A stretch of DNA of 64,000 bases, from the NCBI RefSeq assembly GCF_042453785.1, contig NC_091668.1:3240501-3304500 (forward strand), read 5' to 3'. The notes beneath the pieces were generated by a model. It did no database searches and was not told the DNA's origin. It was given only the letters and a program-made list of their open reading frames with translations. The DNA comes from Malus domestica (taxonomy: Eukaryota; Streptophyta; Magnoliopsida; Rosales; Rosaceae). Shown piece by piece: positions 19,988-32,017 of this stretch. Numbering within the stretch: the stretch's first letter is position 1; each line of letters starts with the position of its first letter. Position numbers and translations under genes: made by a program.

Positions 19988-22375
19988 TCAAGTTGGTGCG
20001 TAGATATCTCCTAGGCCCAACTTGTCAAGTGAGTTCTGAAACACTTTTGTCGCCACTACATGCGTTAACACATGAGCTAGCTGGTCTTCGGATCTCACAT
20101 ATGGAATGTCAATTAGCTTAACATCCAACTTTTCTTTAATAAAATGTCTATCCACCTCAACATGTTTTGTACGATCATGCTGAACTGGATTATTAGCTAT
20201 TTCTCGCGCAGCTTGATTATCACAATATAAAAGCATCGTTTCACGTGGCTTGAACCCAATCTCTGTAAGAAGAATCCTTAACCATAATAGCTCACAAATC
20301 CCATGCGCCATCCCACGGTATTCAGCCTCTGCCGTAGACCTTGCCACCACATTCTGTTTCTTGCTCCTCCAAGTCACAATATTTCCTGCAACAAATGTAA
20401 AGTACCCTGATGTAGAGTGTCTATCAGTAATGTTCCCGGCCCAATCAGCATCAGTGTACCCTTTTATCTCTAAATGCCCATGTTTCCTGAAAATCAACCC
20501 TTTTCCAGGTGCACCTTTCAAATAACTCAATATTCGCATTACTGCAGCCATGTGATCTTCACTAGGAGAGTGCATAAATTGACTTACTACACTAATAGCA
20601 TATGCAATATCTGGTCTTGTGAGAGACAAGTAAATTAACCTCCCTACTAACCTTTGGTATCTTTCCCTGTTTGCAGGAACCTGGTCCGGGTAGACAGCCA
20701 AATGATGATTCCGAACTATAGGTGTTTCTGCGGGTTTACATGCCAACATCCCAGTTTCAGACAAAAGATCCAGAACATACTTCCGCTGGGATAAGTAAAT
20801 ACCATCACGGGAACGAGCAACTTCAATTCCTAAGAAATACTTCAAACCCCCTAAATCTTTCATCTCAAACTCAGAAGAAAGATACTCATGTAATCTTTCC
20901 ATTTCCTCTGTATCATCACATGTGACTACCATATCATCCACATAGATTATCAACAAGGTAACATTTCCTCCCCTGCGTTTGATAAGCAAAGTGTGATCCG
21001 CATTCCCTTGTTGGTACCCGTATTTCTTCATTGCATCAGTGAATCTTCCAAACCAGGCCCTTGGCGATTGTTTGAGTCCATAAAGAGCCTTTCGTAGTCT
21101 GCATACTTTGCCTGCTTTATTCTGCACTTCATACCTAGGTGGGAGTTCCATGTATACTTCTTCCTCCAAGTCGCCATGTAGAAAAGCATTCTTCACATCA
21201 AATTGTTTCAACGACCAATCAAAGTTTGCAGCTAAAGACAAAAGAACTCGTATGGTATTCATCTTTGCTACTAGGGCAAATGTTTCCTGATAATCTACTC
21301 CAAAAGTTTGTGTATACCCTTTAGCAACCAACCTTGCCTTGTATCTATCAATGGTTCCATCAGCTTTGTGTTTGATGGTGAACACCCATTTGCATCCCAC
21401 TGGTCTTTTTCCTTGGGGTAGTGACTCCACGCTCCAAGTTTCATTTTTTTGTAGGGCTTTCATTTCTACCTTCATTGCCTCTTTCCATCTAGGATCTCGC
21501 AAAGCTTCTTCCACTTTTGTTGGAATTTTGATAGCATCCATTGTATTCACAAAGGCTTGGTACTTGGAAGACAGTCGATGCGTAGAAACATACTTTGCAA
21601 TAGCATATCTAATTTTCCCATCCGGAGAATACCTGTCAGGGGGTTTCCCACGATTTTGTCTCGGGGGCAATACATAATTACTTTCAATGTTAGTCAAATT
21701 ATGAGATTCATTAGATTGGAATAAGCTTACCTCATGGATATCCTCGGGCACACGGACGGGTACAACTAGAGGAGGGTTATTTCTTGAAGTGCTTGAGCTG
21801 TCACTACACGGTCCAATTTGTGTGCTGCTGCTCGGTCCAATTTGTGTGCTGCTGCTCGGTCCAATTTGTGTGCTGGACTTAGAAAGGCTTTCGGCCCCTA
21901 GGCCCTCAGACCCACTTGTCACATGATCCAAAGTAGACAAGCCCAGATTGGGCTCACACAAGTTGCTGGACTCACGACACAAGCCCATATTAGGCTTACA
22001 CAGGTTGCTGGACTCACGGCATAAGCCCAGATTGGGCTCACACAAGTTGCTGGACTCACGGCTATTTAGACCACTAGAACTCTCGGCTGGCTGGCATATG
22101 GTATTACGGCGGGTGTCATTCACCTGCACAGTTGGCAGATCAATCCAACTATAATCTTCATTTGTGCTCATCTCCCCCTGAAGATTATAGTAAGTGTGTT
22201 CAGTGGGAAAAAACATCTCATGCTCGGAAAATGTAACATCCATGGTGACGTACAAATGCTTAGTTGGTGGGTGATAACATCGGTACCCTTTTTGTTGACT
22301 ATTAAATCCTAGAAAAATACAACGAACTGCACATGGATCCAACTTATTGCGCTGATTTTTATGGAGATGCACATA
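19988..22375 (-). pseudogene. Outer copia reverse transcriptase and RNase H half
   Basis: An uninterrupted frame of about 794 codons from the nested-insertion site (target TATGT on the minus strand) to the stop at 19,988. It has the block RYKARLVAKGYTQ, the catalytic YVDDM, DLGGLKYFLGIEV, RNase H DADWAGN, the AEAEYRG block and YCDNQAA, and ends near the polypurine tract. A serine-rich linker at about residues 100-200 contains repeats of SSNLCEPNLGLCRE and SSSTQIGP. It is cut off from its own start by the nested element. Confidence 0.93.
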
Positions 22376-24195
22376 TGTTGGAAATGTGCCCTAAAGCCAA
22401 TCATGTGATGATACTTTACGGACATTTCACATGTTAAACTAATCTAGTTTTACATATAAAGGGCATACATTATTGTTTGAGCCGTCTCATATAAATGTTA
22501 TATGCTTAAGCGATAAAGTCCAAGGAATATGTGATTGGGAGAATGTAATCTAATGAAGTTAGATTCATGAGACCATTCTTTCGTAGACACATCCTAAATG
22601 TTCCTGATCATAGGATTGCCAATTGGGCGTTGACAGTCCGTTAAGATCAGTACGTACTATGTCTTCTCTCAGGGAGAGTGATTAGTCTCGAGTCATTGGT
22701 GTGTGTGACATCAAGACAAGTACGTAGGTGCTCAATAGAGAATGAGTTCACTGAACGTGATCAACGAAGAGTTCTTATATTCCATGTCACATGAGAACTC
22801 ATGGTTGGGATAATGCAAAGTAGTCCTTTGACCTGAGGCATCACAGTTGTCTTGTGGTTAAATCCTTGATCTTTGATTATGTCAAAGTCACCCCCTCGGG
22901 GTGTCCACGGCATCGTTGGGGTTAAGCCACTTAGCTATGGAGACAAGTGAATGCGCAACAAGGGATCTCTAACCTTCAAACAGTTGAGGGAGAATACTCT
23001 ATGATATGATTTGGAATCTCTGGCCAGAGTATGAATGAGATTGTGGAATGCGTTCCAAATCACATTCAAGGAAATCATATAAGCAAACGATTCACATTTG
23101 ATAGTAGACATGAGTAAATAAACTATCATACCAAACAATGTGGTCAAGAGTATTAAATTAGAGAAGGACCGTATTGCATTTGTAATCCTGAACTGAATAG
23201 GTTCTCTATCCTCTTCTGATTAGCTTGGGTAACCATGATATGCTGCTAGGTGTCACTCATGGTTTGTGGAAGCCCTAAATGTGTGTAATCACTAAAGGGG
23301 GAATTGAAAAATAGTTTCAATTCATAATCGATGTAAAATGGTTTTAATCGCTCACTGCCTCGCTAAAAGGAACCTAATGGATCGCACACCATAAAAGGTG
23401 GAGATTGAAGATTAAACGGAAATGAGTAAGAATGATTAAATGGTTTAATCATTTATTTATGGCATGGATTAATTAATATGTTAATTAATCAAACGAATAA
23501 GTTCGTTAAAGACCTCGGGATAATTTTGGACCTTAAGGCCCAATGGGCTTCGAATGTCAAGCCCATTGACTTAAGTTGTATGACAACTTAATGAATAAAG
23601 ATTCACAAAGGCCCAAAAGCCCAAAAATCCTAAGGTAGGCTTGCCATGTAGATGAATTAGGGTTTTTGTTCTTTAGGTCACTTATTTGAAGGGACTATAT
23701 AAAGGACTTTATAGCCAAATATTCATTAAGGTGATTAAGGGTTTATTTTAGGTGAAAATGGGTGAGAATTGTCTCTCCATTTTCTCTCTAAAGAAGCTAA
23801 CACCTTGGAGGGTACATCTAGCAATACTACTACTCCAAGGTCACTCATTTCTTCTACAATCAAACCTTGGTGAAGAGACTTAGAGGTTCCCTATTTTGGG
23901 AACTTGGAGAAACCTATTCTTCCATCCAAATCCATGGATCTAAGAACCAAGGAATGAAGGCCCCTATCTCTTTGGGTGATTAGCCTTTGCTTATGCAAAG
24001 AGGAATCTACAAAGGTATTAATTTCAACTCACTTTGTTTTGAGTTGATTATTGGTTCACCAATCTACTAGGCTTTGAATTTCATGGGTAATGTTTTGTTT
24101 TTGAATGCATACAAGCATGATTCCGCCTTTAATTTGTTAATTGCATGCCATATGATGTTATTCAAATGAACATGTTTTTCAAAATAATTCCTTCA
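22376..24195 (+). repeat. Nested element 5' LTR
   Basis: 1,820 bp, TG...CA. Contains a TATA box (23,696-23,705). The short open frame at 22,935-23,147 recurs in all three LTRs only because the LTRs are copies. Confidence 0.95.
23696..23705 (+). promoter_or_regulatory. LTR TATA box
   Basis: TATATAAAGG within GGGACTATATAAAGGACTTT, about 490 bp before the LTR end. Same motif in the other LTRs at 31,513-31,522 and 58,018-58,027. It is the likely start region for element RNA. Confidence 0.7.
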
Positions 24196-24197
24196 AG

Positions 24198-24209
24198 TGG
24201 TATCAGAGC
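24198..24209 (+). other. Primer-binding site of the nested element
   Basis: TGGTATCAGAGC, complementary to the 3' end of initiator tRNA-Met, two bases after the LTR. Typical of Ty1/copia elements. Confidence 0.9.
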
Positions 24210-24696
24210 CTAGGTCTAGTAGTTGGTGAATCCTTTTGGGTTTTGTAGTTCATAAGTTTATGATTTAAAAGTTGTAATTGTTACAAGCTTTATTCTTGCT
24301 TCTTTGAATGTAAATTTTGTTTGAAAATTTGCCATCTCAAATGTTGTAGATGTAGTTCATATGAGCATGAATATTGGAGCTAAAATTTGGTGCCATGATT
24401 TTGGGAATTTTCGGCCAAATCCAAAGGGTGATTTTTTGGGTTCATGTTTGTCTTGTTAAAATGGTTTTAAGGTGACTTTTGGAACCCCTAAGTACCCTAG
24501 GATGTTAGCCTCATTTTGAATGATGAAAATTTGAGTTTTATGGCTTGAAAACATTCATGGAGCTCTTATGGGTTTTCATGGATGTTCTTCATTGTTCTTG
24601 ATGTTCTTGCCAAGAACAAAAAGGTTTTGTGTTTTGATTCAAAGTTTTGAATATTTCATAAAGTTTATGTTATATGTTTTACAAATGATTTATCAT

Positions 24697-24924
24697 GTAT
24701 TTAAAGTGTTAAATATTTGAATAAATGATGATGGAAACATCAATCATCAAAACATATATTAATTTTATGAAAGTATTTAAAGTGTTAAATATTTGAATAA
24801 ATGATGATGGAAACATCAATCATCAAAACATATATTAATTTTATGAAAGTATTTAAAGTGTTAAATATTTGTATAAATGATGATGGAAACATCAATCATC
24901 AAAACATATATTATTTTTATGAAA
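24697..24924 (+). repeat. Three 76-bp tandem repeats in the nested element leader
   Basis: Units start at 24,697, 24,773 and 24,849 with GTATTTAAAGTGTTAAATAT and contain an inverted word pair GATGATGG / CAATCATC. Family member 2 has only two units (59,028-59,179). Confidence 0.92.
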
Positions 24925-27199
24925 GGTGAAAGCACTACTTGATTGTTTTTGACAAAACTAATAAATCAAAACACCCATCACTCATTTTTATCCCTAAAAA
25001 CCGGCCACCCTAATAAAATAGGGTATTTTTGGGGCTTTTATGCAATTACATAAAGTTTTGATACTTTTGTGTATTTGTACTTTGACCCGAAAGTTTACGT
25101 TTTGACGTTAAGGCCTAAAAACGCTAAAGGACAAATTGTTTTGCTCCTTTAATGAAGTTTTTGAATTTATTTAAATTTTGGGTTCTAGTTGTATTTACAT
25201 GAAGTAGTGACTTTTGTGTTTTTACAAAGTGACCCCAAAAGTTTATGTTTTCGCAATATGACCCAAAAAGTTGTGGTTATTGCATGATGGCCCAAATAGG
25301 ATGAGAACAAAATTGTTTTGTCTCTTTAAATGAGAATTGGATTTTCATTTTGTTTAGCTCCACTTAAATCAATTTATGGATACAAAAACCAAATGAAAAT
25401 GTTGCATTCAATTAATTAGTTAAAGCGTTAATTAATTAAAGGATGATTATGAACCTAAGCCTAATATAATTGAGCTATGTGAAAGGCGTTTCAAATTTGT
25501 TTGAACCATGGGAATGTGTAGATTAGATTTTGGTTGTAATTTGATTTGATCAAATGTTGTAAAAGGGCATAAGTCCTTCTTTACTTTAAGGTAATTTGTT
25601 TTATGCAAATGTTGTAATGAGCATAAGCTCATCCTTTACTTTGAAGTATTTCTTTCTTGCTTTATATGATATGCATGAAAATGAAGTAATTGGGTCCAAC
25701 GCCCCTAAGACAACACGCCTTAATGTGATTAAACGCGTAACTAAAATCAATCTCCATCCCTAGACCGAGATTCAACACAAGGCTCGTGTTGAATCTAAAC
25801 AAAGGTTCATAGTCATCCTAAGGCCCTAAGGCAACTATATAGTCCATCAAATGAATGCAAACCTTATGTTAGTAGTAACATATACTCTTGCTTTAAAAAC
25901 CGTTTTAAAAGCATAGCGGGAGTATTATGTACAACTAAAACAATCATATGGACCAATAGTTGTAATAAGACCAAAATTGTTTTAATAGAGATTAAAATGT
26001 ATATTGATATGTGATGAGACCTAAAACCCTCAACCAAACCAATATTAAGTTGAAAGCGTGAGAGTGCTTAGAACATTCTTTCGTGGCCTTCCACCATGGT
26101 AGTTCCAATCGTTTATGACTTGTACACCGGCTTCACCCTATCATGGGGAAGTACAAAGTGCATGCTTATACTCAGGAGGAGTCTATATACATATGATGAG
26201 GTGAGTGTAGGCAACGAGGATAGCTATATATCGTATCATCGTGAGGCTATTCTTGAACCCCTTCACGCACTAAGCATGGTGGGAAGAACTTAACTAAGTG
26301 CAATGGAACCAATATCATATCATTGTGAGGTTACATTCTCTAGAGGCCAAATAAGATGGGTACTTGCATTAGTTGCAAATGAGTAAGCGTACTCTCTCAT
26401 TATTATTGTTGCTAGCCATATATCGTATCATCGTGAGGTGGGCTTGGTAATAGTGAGCCTCCCATAACCTACTAAGAGTTTCATCCAAAACTCTCGAATT
26501 CCAACGAGGGATATGGAATTTGCCAAAAATAGTGGGTGATGCTATTTGAGTTAAAGACCCGAATCAAATGGCTTAAAATCAATCAATTTATATACGTTAT
26601 GTATTTGTTTACCAATATATTTGCAAACGTTATCCAACACTTGACAAATAAAAGCCGAACGTTTAGTTTACGGACTTGGTACTACAAAACCATAGATTGT
26701 CTTTAATGGCTTGTAAATGTACCTAAGTAGTCTCATCCTCACAATCTTCCTATTGATAATGTATCATTAGAAGAATATGTTAGAAAAGGTCTATCATAGA
26801 GAGGACAACACTTTTAATGTCATAATTCTTCAATTACAAATTGTTGTATGAAGAAATAGGAGTTGCTTTGAACAACCCTTAGTCAATGCAAACACTTAGT
26901 GCTTGTTTCTTTGTTAAATGAACAAAGAACTTGAGAAGAAAGCACAAAGGCATGGACACTTAATGTGCCATGATTCTTCACTTGCAAATTGTTGTATGAA
27001 GAAATGAGAGTTGCCTTGTACAACTCTTGAAAGTTTGTAATTATGTTTAGAACATAATGGTTGGTTGACAAAAATAGTCCATTAACATGGACTTATGATG
27101 ATTTTGAATCATTGAGTGTTGAAGTGTTAAACCACTTAACGAGACGGAAACTAGGCAAGGACTTCACCTTTGTTTCCCCTATCCTAATGGTTCACTAAG

Positions 27200-30065
27200 T
27201 TTATGGTAAACTATGTAGTGAACAATAACCACATACTCTCCAAATTGTTTGATGTGTATAACACAATTGAAAAAGGTTTCAAGAGAGATAGTGGGAGTTT
27301 AGGGACCATGACTAATGTAGTCAAAGGTGAAAGTCAAATAAAGAAGATAAATAACTCCAAGGGAACAAACTGTCTTTATGAAAGGATGGACATTGGAAGG
27401 GGTATTTGCAAGAAATGTCTTGCAAGTGTCAAGAACACACCTTTCGAAGGTGTTGTAAATAGTTCTTGAATAGTTCAAAACAGTTGGTTCTTCTACTTGA
27501 ATGTATGATTTCGTATTAGTAACTATGTTTTACAAATCGTTGTAAAAGTGTGACTAATAAGAAGTAGAAGATATATGAGAGAAGAAAAGGTGCTTCACAT
27601 ACGGAACGTGAATAAGATATAGATCTCTGCGAAAGCAGATAGTACTTACTTCCTCATATGAACTACCAAAGAAATTGGATTATAGTAATCTAATTGATTG
27701 TCTCTATAGTAGAGATGATATGGTAGTGTTAACTGTTTAGAATATAATGATGCTTAAAACCCAAAAGGTTGCAAGGTAGTGACTAATCCCAACTAAATTG
27801 TGATACCTCTAAAACATAAGTTACGAGTTGGTGAAACAAGGATGCTTTGGATCGTTAGATCCGGATCCAATACCTTCTTGTTAAAATTGTATAGAGGCGA
27901 AATGTTCGAATCTTTATTCTTTTGGAAAGAAGAAAGAATCACAAAGTTGTTGAGGTTAATTCACTTAGATGTTAGTGGCACTTGTCCACAACATAATACT
28001 ACTCATGTTATATGACATTCACCGAAGATCACTCTCGGTTGGACTATAGTTTATTTTGAATAAACACAAGTCCGAATACTTTGCAAAAGGTTTCAAAGAA
28101 TTCAAGAAATGTAAATAGATGAGTAAGATATCTAAAGTATTTACCTCCTTAGATTTGATCCAAGGAAAGGTAACACTTTAGATGAGTTTCCTTGAAAGAT
28201 ATCAAGGAAATAAGCATCATAAGATAATGTGTTTCTCCATTAGGAGAAGAACGAACTCGAATAAGATTTAGTTCGTTAGATATTATCTATTACCCATATA
28301 TAGGATATATACTTCTAAAACAATATGATTGTCAATGAGAAGATCTTCCAATATTTTCATGACTCCATAAGATGTAGTTGGAAAGAAAGACAAATCTTAA
28401 GCATGTTAAAGATTTGGGGTTGTGTGCTAACAAGCAATATTTGTTTAATAACAATCTTGTGGGATATCCTTAAATTAACTTTTGGATATCGCTTCTATAA
28501 ACCAACTAGCAAATGTTGTTTTGTTGGGTAGTTCATTGTAATTCTACAATGTGATTTGCCTAAAAGCAAATGAACGAGAGATAGAACTCAAAGAATGGGT
28601 TCTTTGAGAGACAAGATAGTAATCAACAAATATAACAACCTAGTTCCTATACCACAAGCTCCAAGGTAGTCGATAAGGATTTATAAACCGTCTCAGTTGA
28701 ATGGTTTTGAACTTTATGACTACAATGAGTGCATATACGATATATACTCAAGAAAATGGTAAAGTACCATTTGACTCGAAATAATGAAACCTTCAAAGCT
28801 AATTGGTAGCTTAAGGTGACTACAATCAAAGAGAATGGTTGACTTTAAAGAAACCATTTTTGACGTAGTCTTAGTTTCAATTAATTCGAAGATTGCTAAG
28901 CTACAACTAAAATGGTGATTCAATGTTTTGACATAATATGGGTTTCCGAAACCATTATTAAGATAGTCTTGATAATATATGTCCAAAACTATAAATCACA
29001 AGACATGTAAGTTGTAGAGATCCATCCATCATGGATCTTAGCAAGTTAGTAGGAGCTATTTGCATTTTATGAGGAAAAAGGATCAAATCGTTTGATTTCT
29101 CATCAAGATGTAAATGAATCTTTTGTTTACGAGTTTTACAAAAGATTAGTGGGAGTTAATCATGTTCCTAAAATGTAAGTATATATGATATATTAATTTT
29201 GGAAATGAAAAGAATACTTCTTCGTTAAAGTTATGACTTTAATACATTATATGAAGATAGAATGTATATGGGAGATATAGTCTATATACATGGGATGGAA
29301 ATATATAATGATATATTTCATGATATAATTGGATTATATCAATCCCTAATAATAGACAATGGATGCTAGGAAGTTTCTCATATGATGATAAACTTCAATA
29401 AGAAGGACGATTCTAGTGAGACTAGCAAATTGCCCTTCTCAAAGGGAACGTACCCTTTGACTCCCATAGAAATAATGCGTAAATTGAATCCTTTATGCAT
29501 AAGCAGAAAGGTGATTTATGTATTTCATATTGTATGAAAAACATTGATATGAGTTGTACCTAGAACGGTACAAGACGATATCAGTGCAAGCCCAGGATCA
29601 GAACCGTGGCAACTGTCAAGTGAGTCCTTAAGTATTTAAGAAATACTTAAGGATAGATTCCTCAAAGAATGAGGAAGAATTAGAGTAACGTAATGGAAGC
29701 GTAAATGTATTAGATTATGAATCTGATCCATCATTGGATGTTTCTTCATTATGAATGAAGAGATAAACAAATATCTCTTTATTATGACTAAAGAGATATT
29801 TGGATGGAAACATTAAAGTAATGACTTTAGTGTGTTCCATTATGAATGCAAGATATATTGCCATATAGAAGTTTACAACAATGTTGTTTGGATGGGAAAG
29901 TTCATTTATGAACTCTCTATTCGATTCCAACCAGAAAGTGTATGACACTAATGGGGCGATAGCTCAAGCCTGGGAATCAAGGTCTCATCAAGATCCGAAC
30001 ACAAATGAGAGACTGAACCACATGATTGAGAATCATGTATAATGGTGACGTCGTTATTCTCAAGG
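27200..30065 (+). pseudogene. Decayed copia gag-pol of the nested element
   Basis: Traces in order across many stops and frameshifts: a gag/zinc-knuckle tail (ICKKCLASVK, about 27,410), a protease-region trace at about 27,550-27,620, integrase (LLRLIHLDVSGTCP at about 27,945, then NKHKSEYF..GFKEFKK at about 28,060-28,110), a later block with FGYRFYKPT (about 28,480), an RT/RNase H connection trace near 29,570-29,640, and RNase H NGAIAQA followed by SRSHQ (about 29,950-29,990). No enzyme could be made from it. The 24,210-27,200 stretch is non-coding leader or gag too decayed to see. Confidence 0.82.
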
Positions 30066-30192
30066 TTGCTTCTGTGGATAACACATATAGATATCCACTG
30101 TCTAGGCCTACTATTCAGCCATTTATGAAATGACTACAGAAGAGGTATCATCAAGATGACCAAGCTGATTGGCTCTAGTGCAAGTGGGAGAT

Positions 30193-32012
30193 TGTTGGAA
30201 ATGTGCCCTAAAGCCAATCATGTGATGATACTTTACGGACATTTCACATGTTAAACTAATCTAGTTTTACATATAAAGGGCATACATTATTGTTTGAGCC
30301 GTCTCATATAAATGTTATATGCTTAAGCGATAAAGTCCAAGGAATATGTGATTGGGAGAATGTAATCTAATGAAGTTAGATTCATGAGACCATTCTTTCG
30401 TAGACACATCCTAAATGTTCCTGATCATAGGATTGCCAATTGGGCGTTGACAGTCCGTTAAGATCAGTACGTACTATGTCTTCTCTCAGGGAGAGTGATT
30501 AGTCTCGAGTCATTGGTGTGTGTGACATCAAGACAAGTACGTAGGTGCTCAATAGAGAATGAGTTCACTGAACGTGATCAACGAAGAGTTCTTATATTCC
30601 ATGTCACATGAGAACTCATGGTTGGGATAATGCAAAGTAGTCCTTTGACCTGAGGCATCACAGTTGTCTTGTGGTTAAATCCTTGATCTTTGATTATGTC
30701 AAAGTCACCCCCTCGGGGTGTCCACGGCATCGTTGGGGTTAAGCCACTTAGCTATGGAGACAAGTGAATGCGCAACAAGGGATCTCTAACCTTCAAACAG
30801 TTGAGGGAGAATACTCTATGATATGATTTGGAATCTCTGGCCAGAGTATGAATGAGATTGTGGAATGCGTTCCAAATCACATTCAAGGAAATCATATAAG
30901 CAAACGATTCACATTGGATAGTAGACATGAGTAAATAAACTATCATACCAAACAATGTGGTCAAGAGTATTAAATTAGAGAAGGACCGTATTGCATTTGT
31001 AATCCTGAACTGAATAGGTTCTCTATCCTCTTCTGATTAGCTTGGGTAACCATGATATGCTGCTAGGTGTCACTCATGGTTTGTGGAAGCCCTAAATGTG
31101 TGTAATCACTAAAGGGGGAATTGAAAAATAGTTTCAATTCATAATCGATGTAAAATGGTTTTAATCGCTCACTGCCTCGCTAAAAGGAACCTAATGGATC
31201 GCACACCATAAAAGGTGGAGATTGAAGATTAAACGGAAATGAGTAAGAATGATTAAATGGTTTAATCATTTATTTATGGCATGGATTAATTAATATGTTA
31301 ATTAATCAAACGAATAAGTTCGTTAAAGACCTCGGGATAATTTTGGACCTTAAGGCCCAATGGGCTTCGAATGTCAAGCCCATTGACTTAAGTTGTATGA
31401 CAACTTAATGAATAAAGATTCACAAAGGCCCAAAAGCCCAAAAATCCTAAGGTAGGCTTGCCATGTAGATGAATTAGGGTTTTTGTTCTTTAGGTCACTT
31501 ATTTGAAGGGACTATATAAAGGACTTTATAGCCAAATATTCATTAAGGTGATTAAGGGTTTATTTTGGGTGAAAATGGGTGAGAATTGTCTCTCCATTTT
31601 CTCTCTAAAGAAGCTAACACCTTGGAGGGTACATCTAGCAATACTACTACTCCAAGGTCACTCATTTCTTCTACAATCAAACCTTGGTGAAGAGACTTAG
31701 AGGTTCCCTATTTTGGGAACTTGGAGAAACCTATTCTTCCATCCAAATCCATGGATCTAAGAAGCAAGGAATGAAGGCCCCTATCTCTTTGGGTGATTAG
31801 CCTTTGCTTATGCAAAGAGGAATCTACAAAGGTATTAATTTCAACTCACTTTGTTTTGAGTTGATTATTGGTTCACCAATCTACTAGGCTTTGAATTTCA
31901 TGGGTAATGTTTTGTTTTTGAATGCATACAAGCATGATTCCGCCTTTAATTTGTTAATTGCATGCCATATGATGTTATTCAAATGAACATGTTTTTCAAA
32001 ATAATTCCTTCA
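30193..32012 (+). repeat. Nested element 3' LTR
   Basis: 1,820 bp. Differs from the 5' LTR at three positions that I can see (about 30,912, 31,567 and 31,766). Confidence 0.95.
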
Positions 32013-32017
32013 ACATA

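Larger units (their letters stand above)
22376..32012 (+). mobile_element. Nested LTR retrotransposon with decayed copia coding region (family member 1)
   Basis: 1,820-bp LTRs at 22,376-24,195 and 30,193-32,012 begin TGTTGG and end CCTTCA; I see only three differences. A perfect target duplication ACATA flanks it (22,371-22,375 and 32,013-32,017). The primer-binding site TGGTATCAGAGC is at 24,198-24,209 and a purine tract AAGTGGGAGAT ends at 30,192. The 5,997-bp interior has no open frame over about 95 codons, yet weak copia protein traces remain in order. It is a complete but non-autonomous element (LARD-like), inserted in the pol gene of the outer copia. Confidence 0.95.

Noticed and set aside
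22935-23147. 70-codon frame recurring in all three LTRs
   Set aside because: It recurs because the LTRs are copies; no protein character, and it lies antisense to the element.
27203-27469. 88-codon open frame seen in both retrotransposon family members (also 61,456-61,722)
   Set aside because: The surrounding non-coding DNA is equally similar between the copies, so the frame is not specially conserved. It reads as a decayed gag tail.
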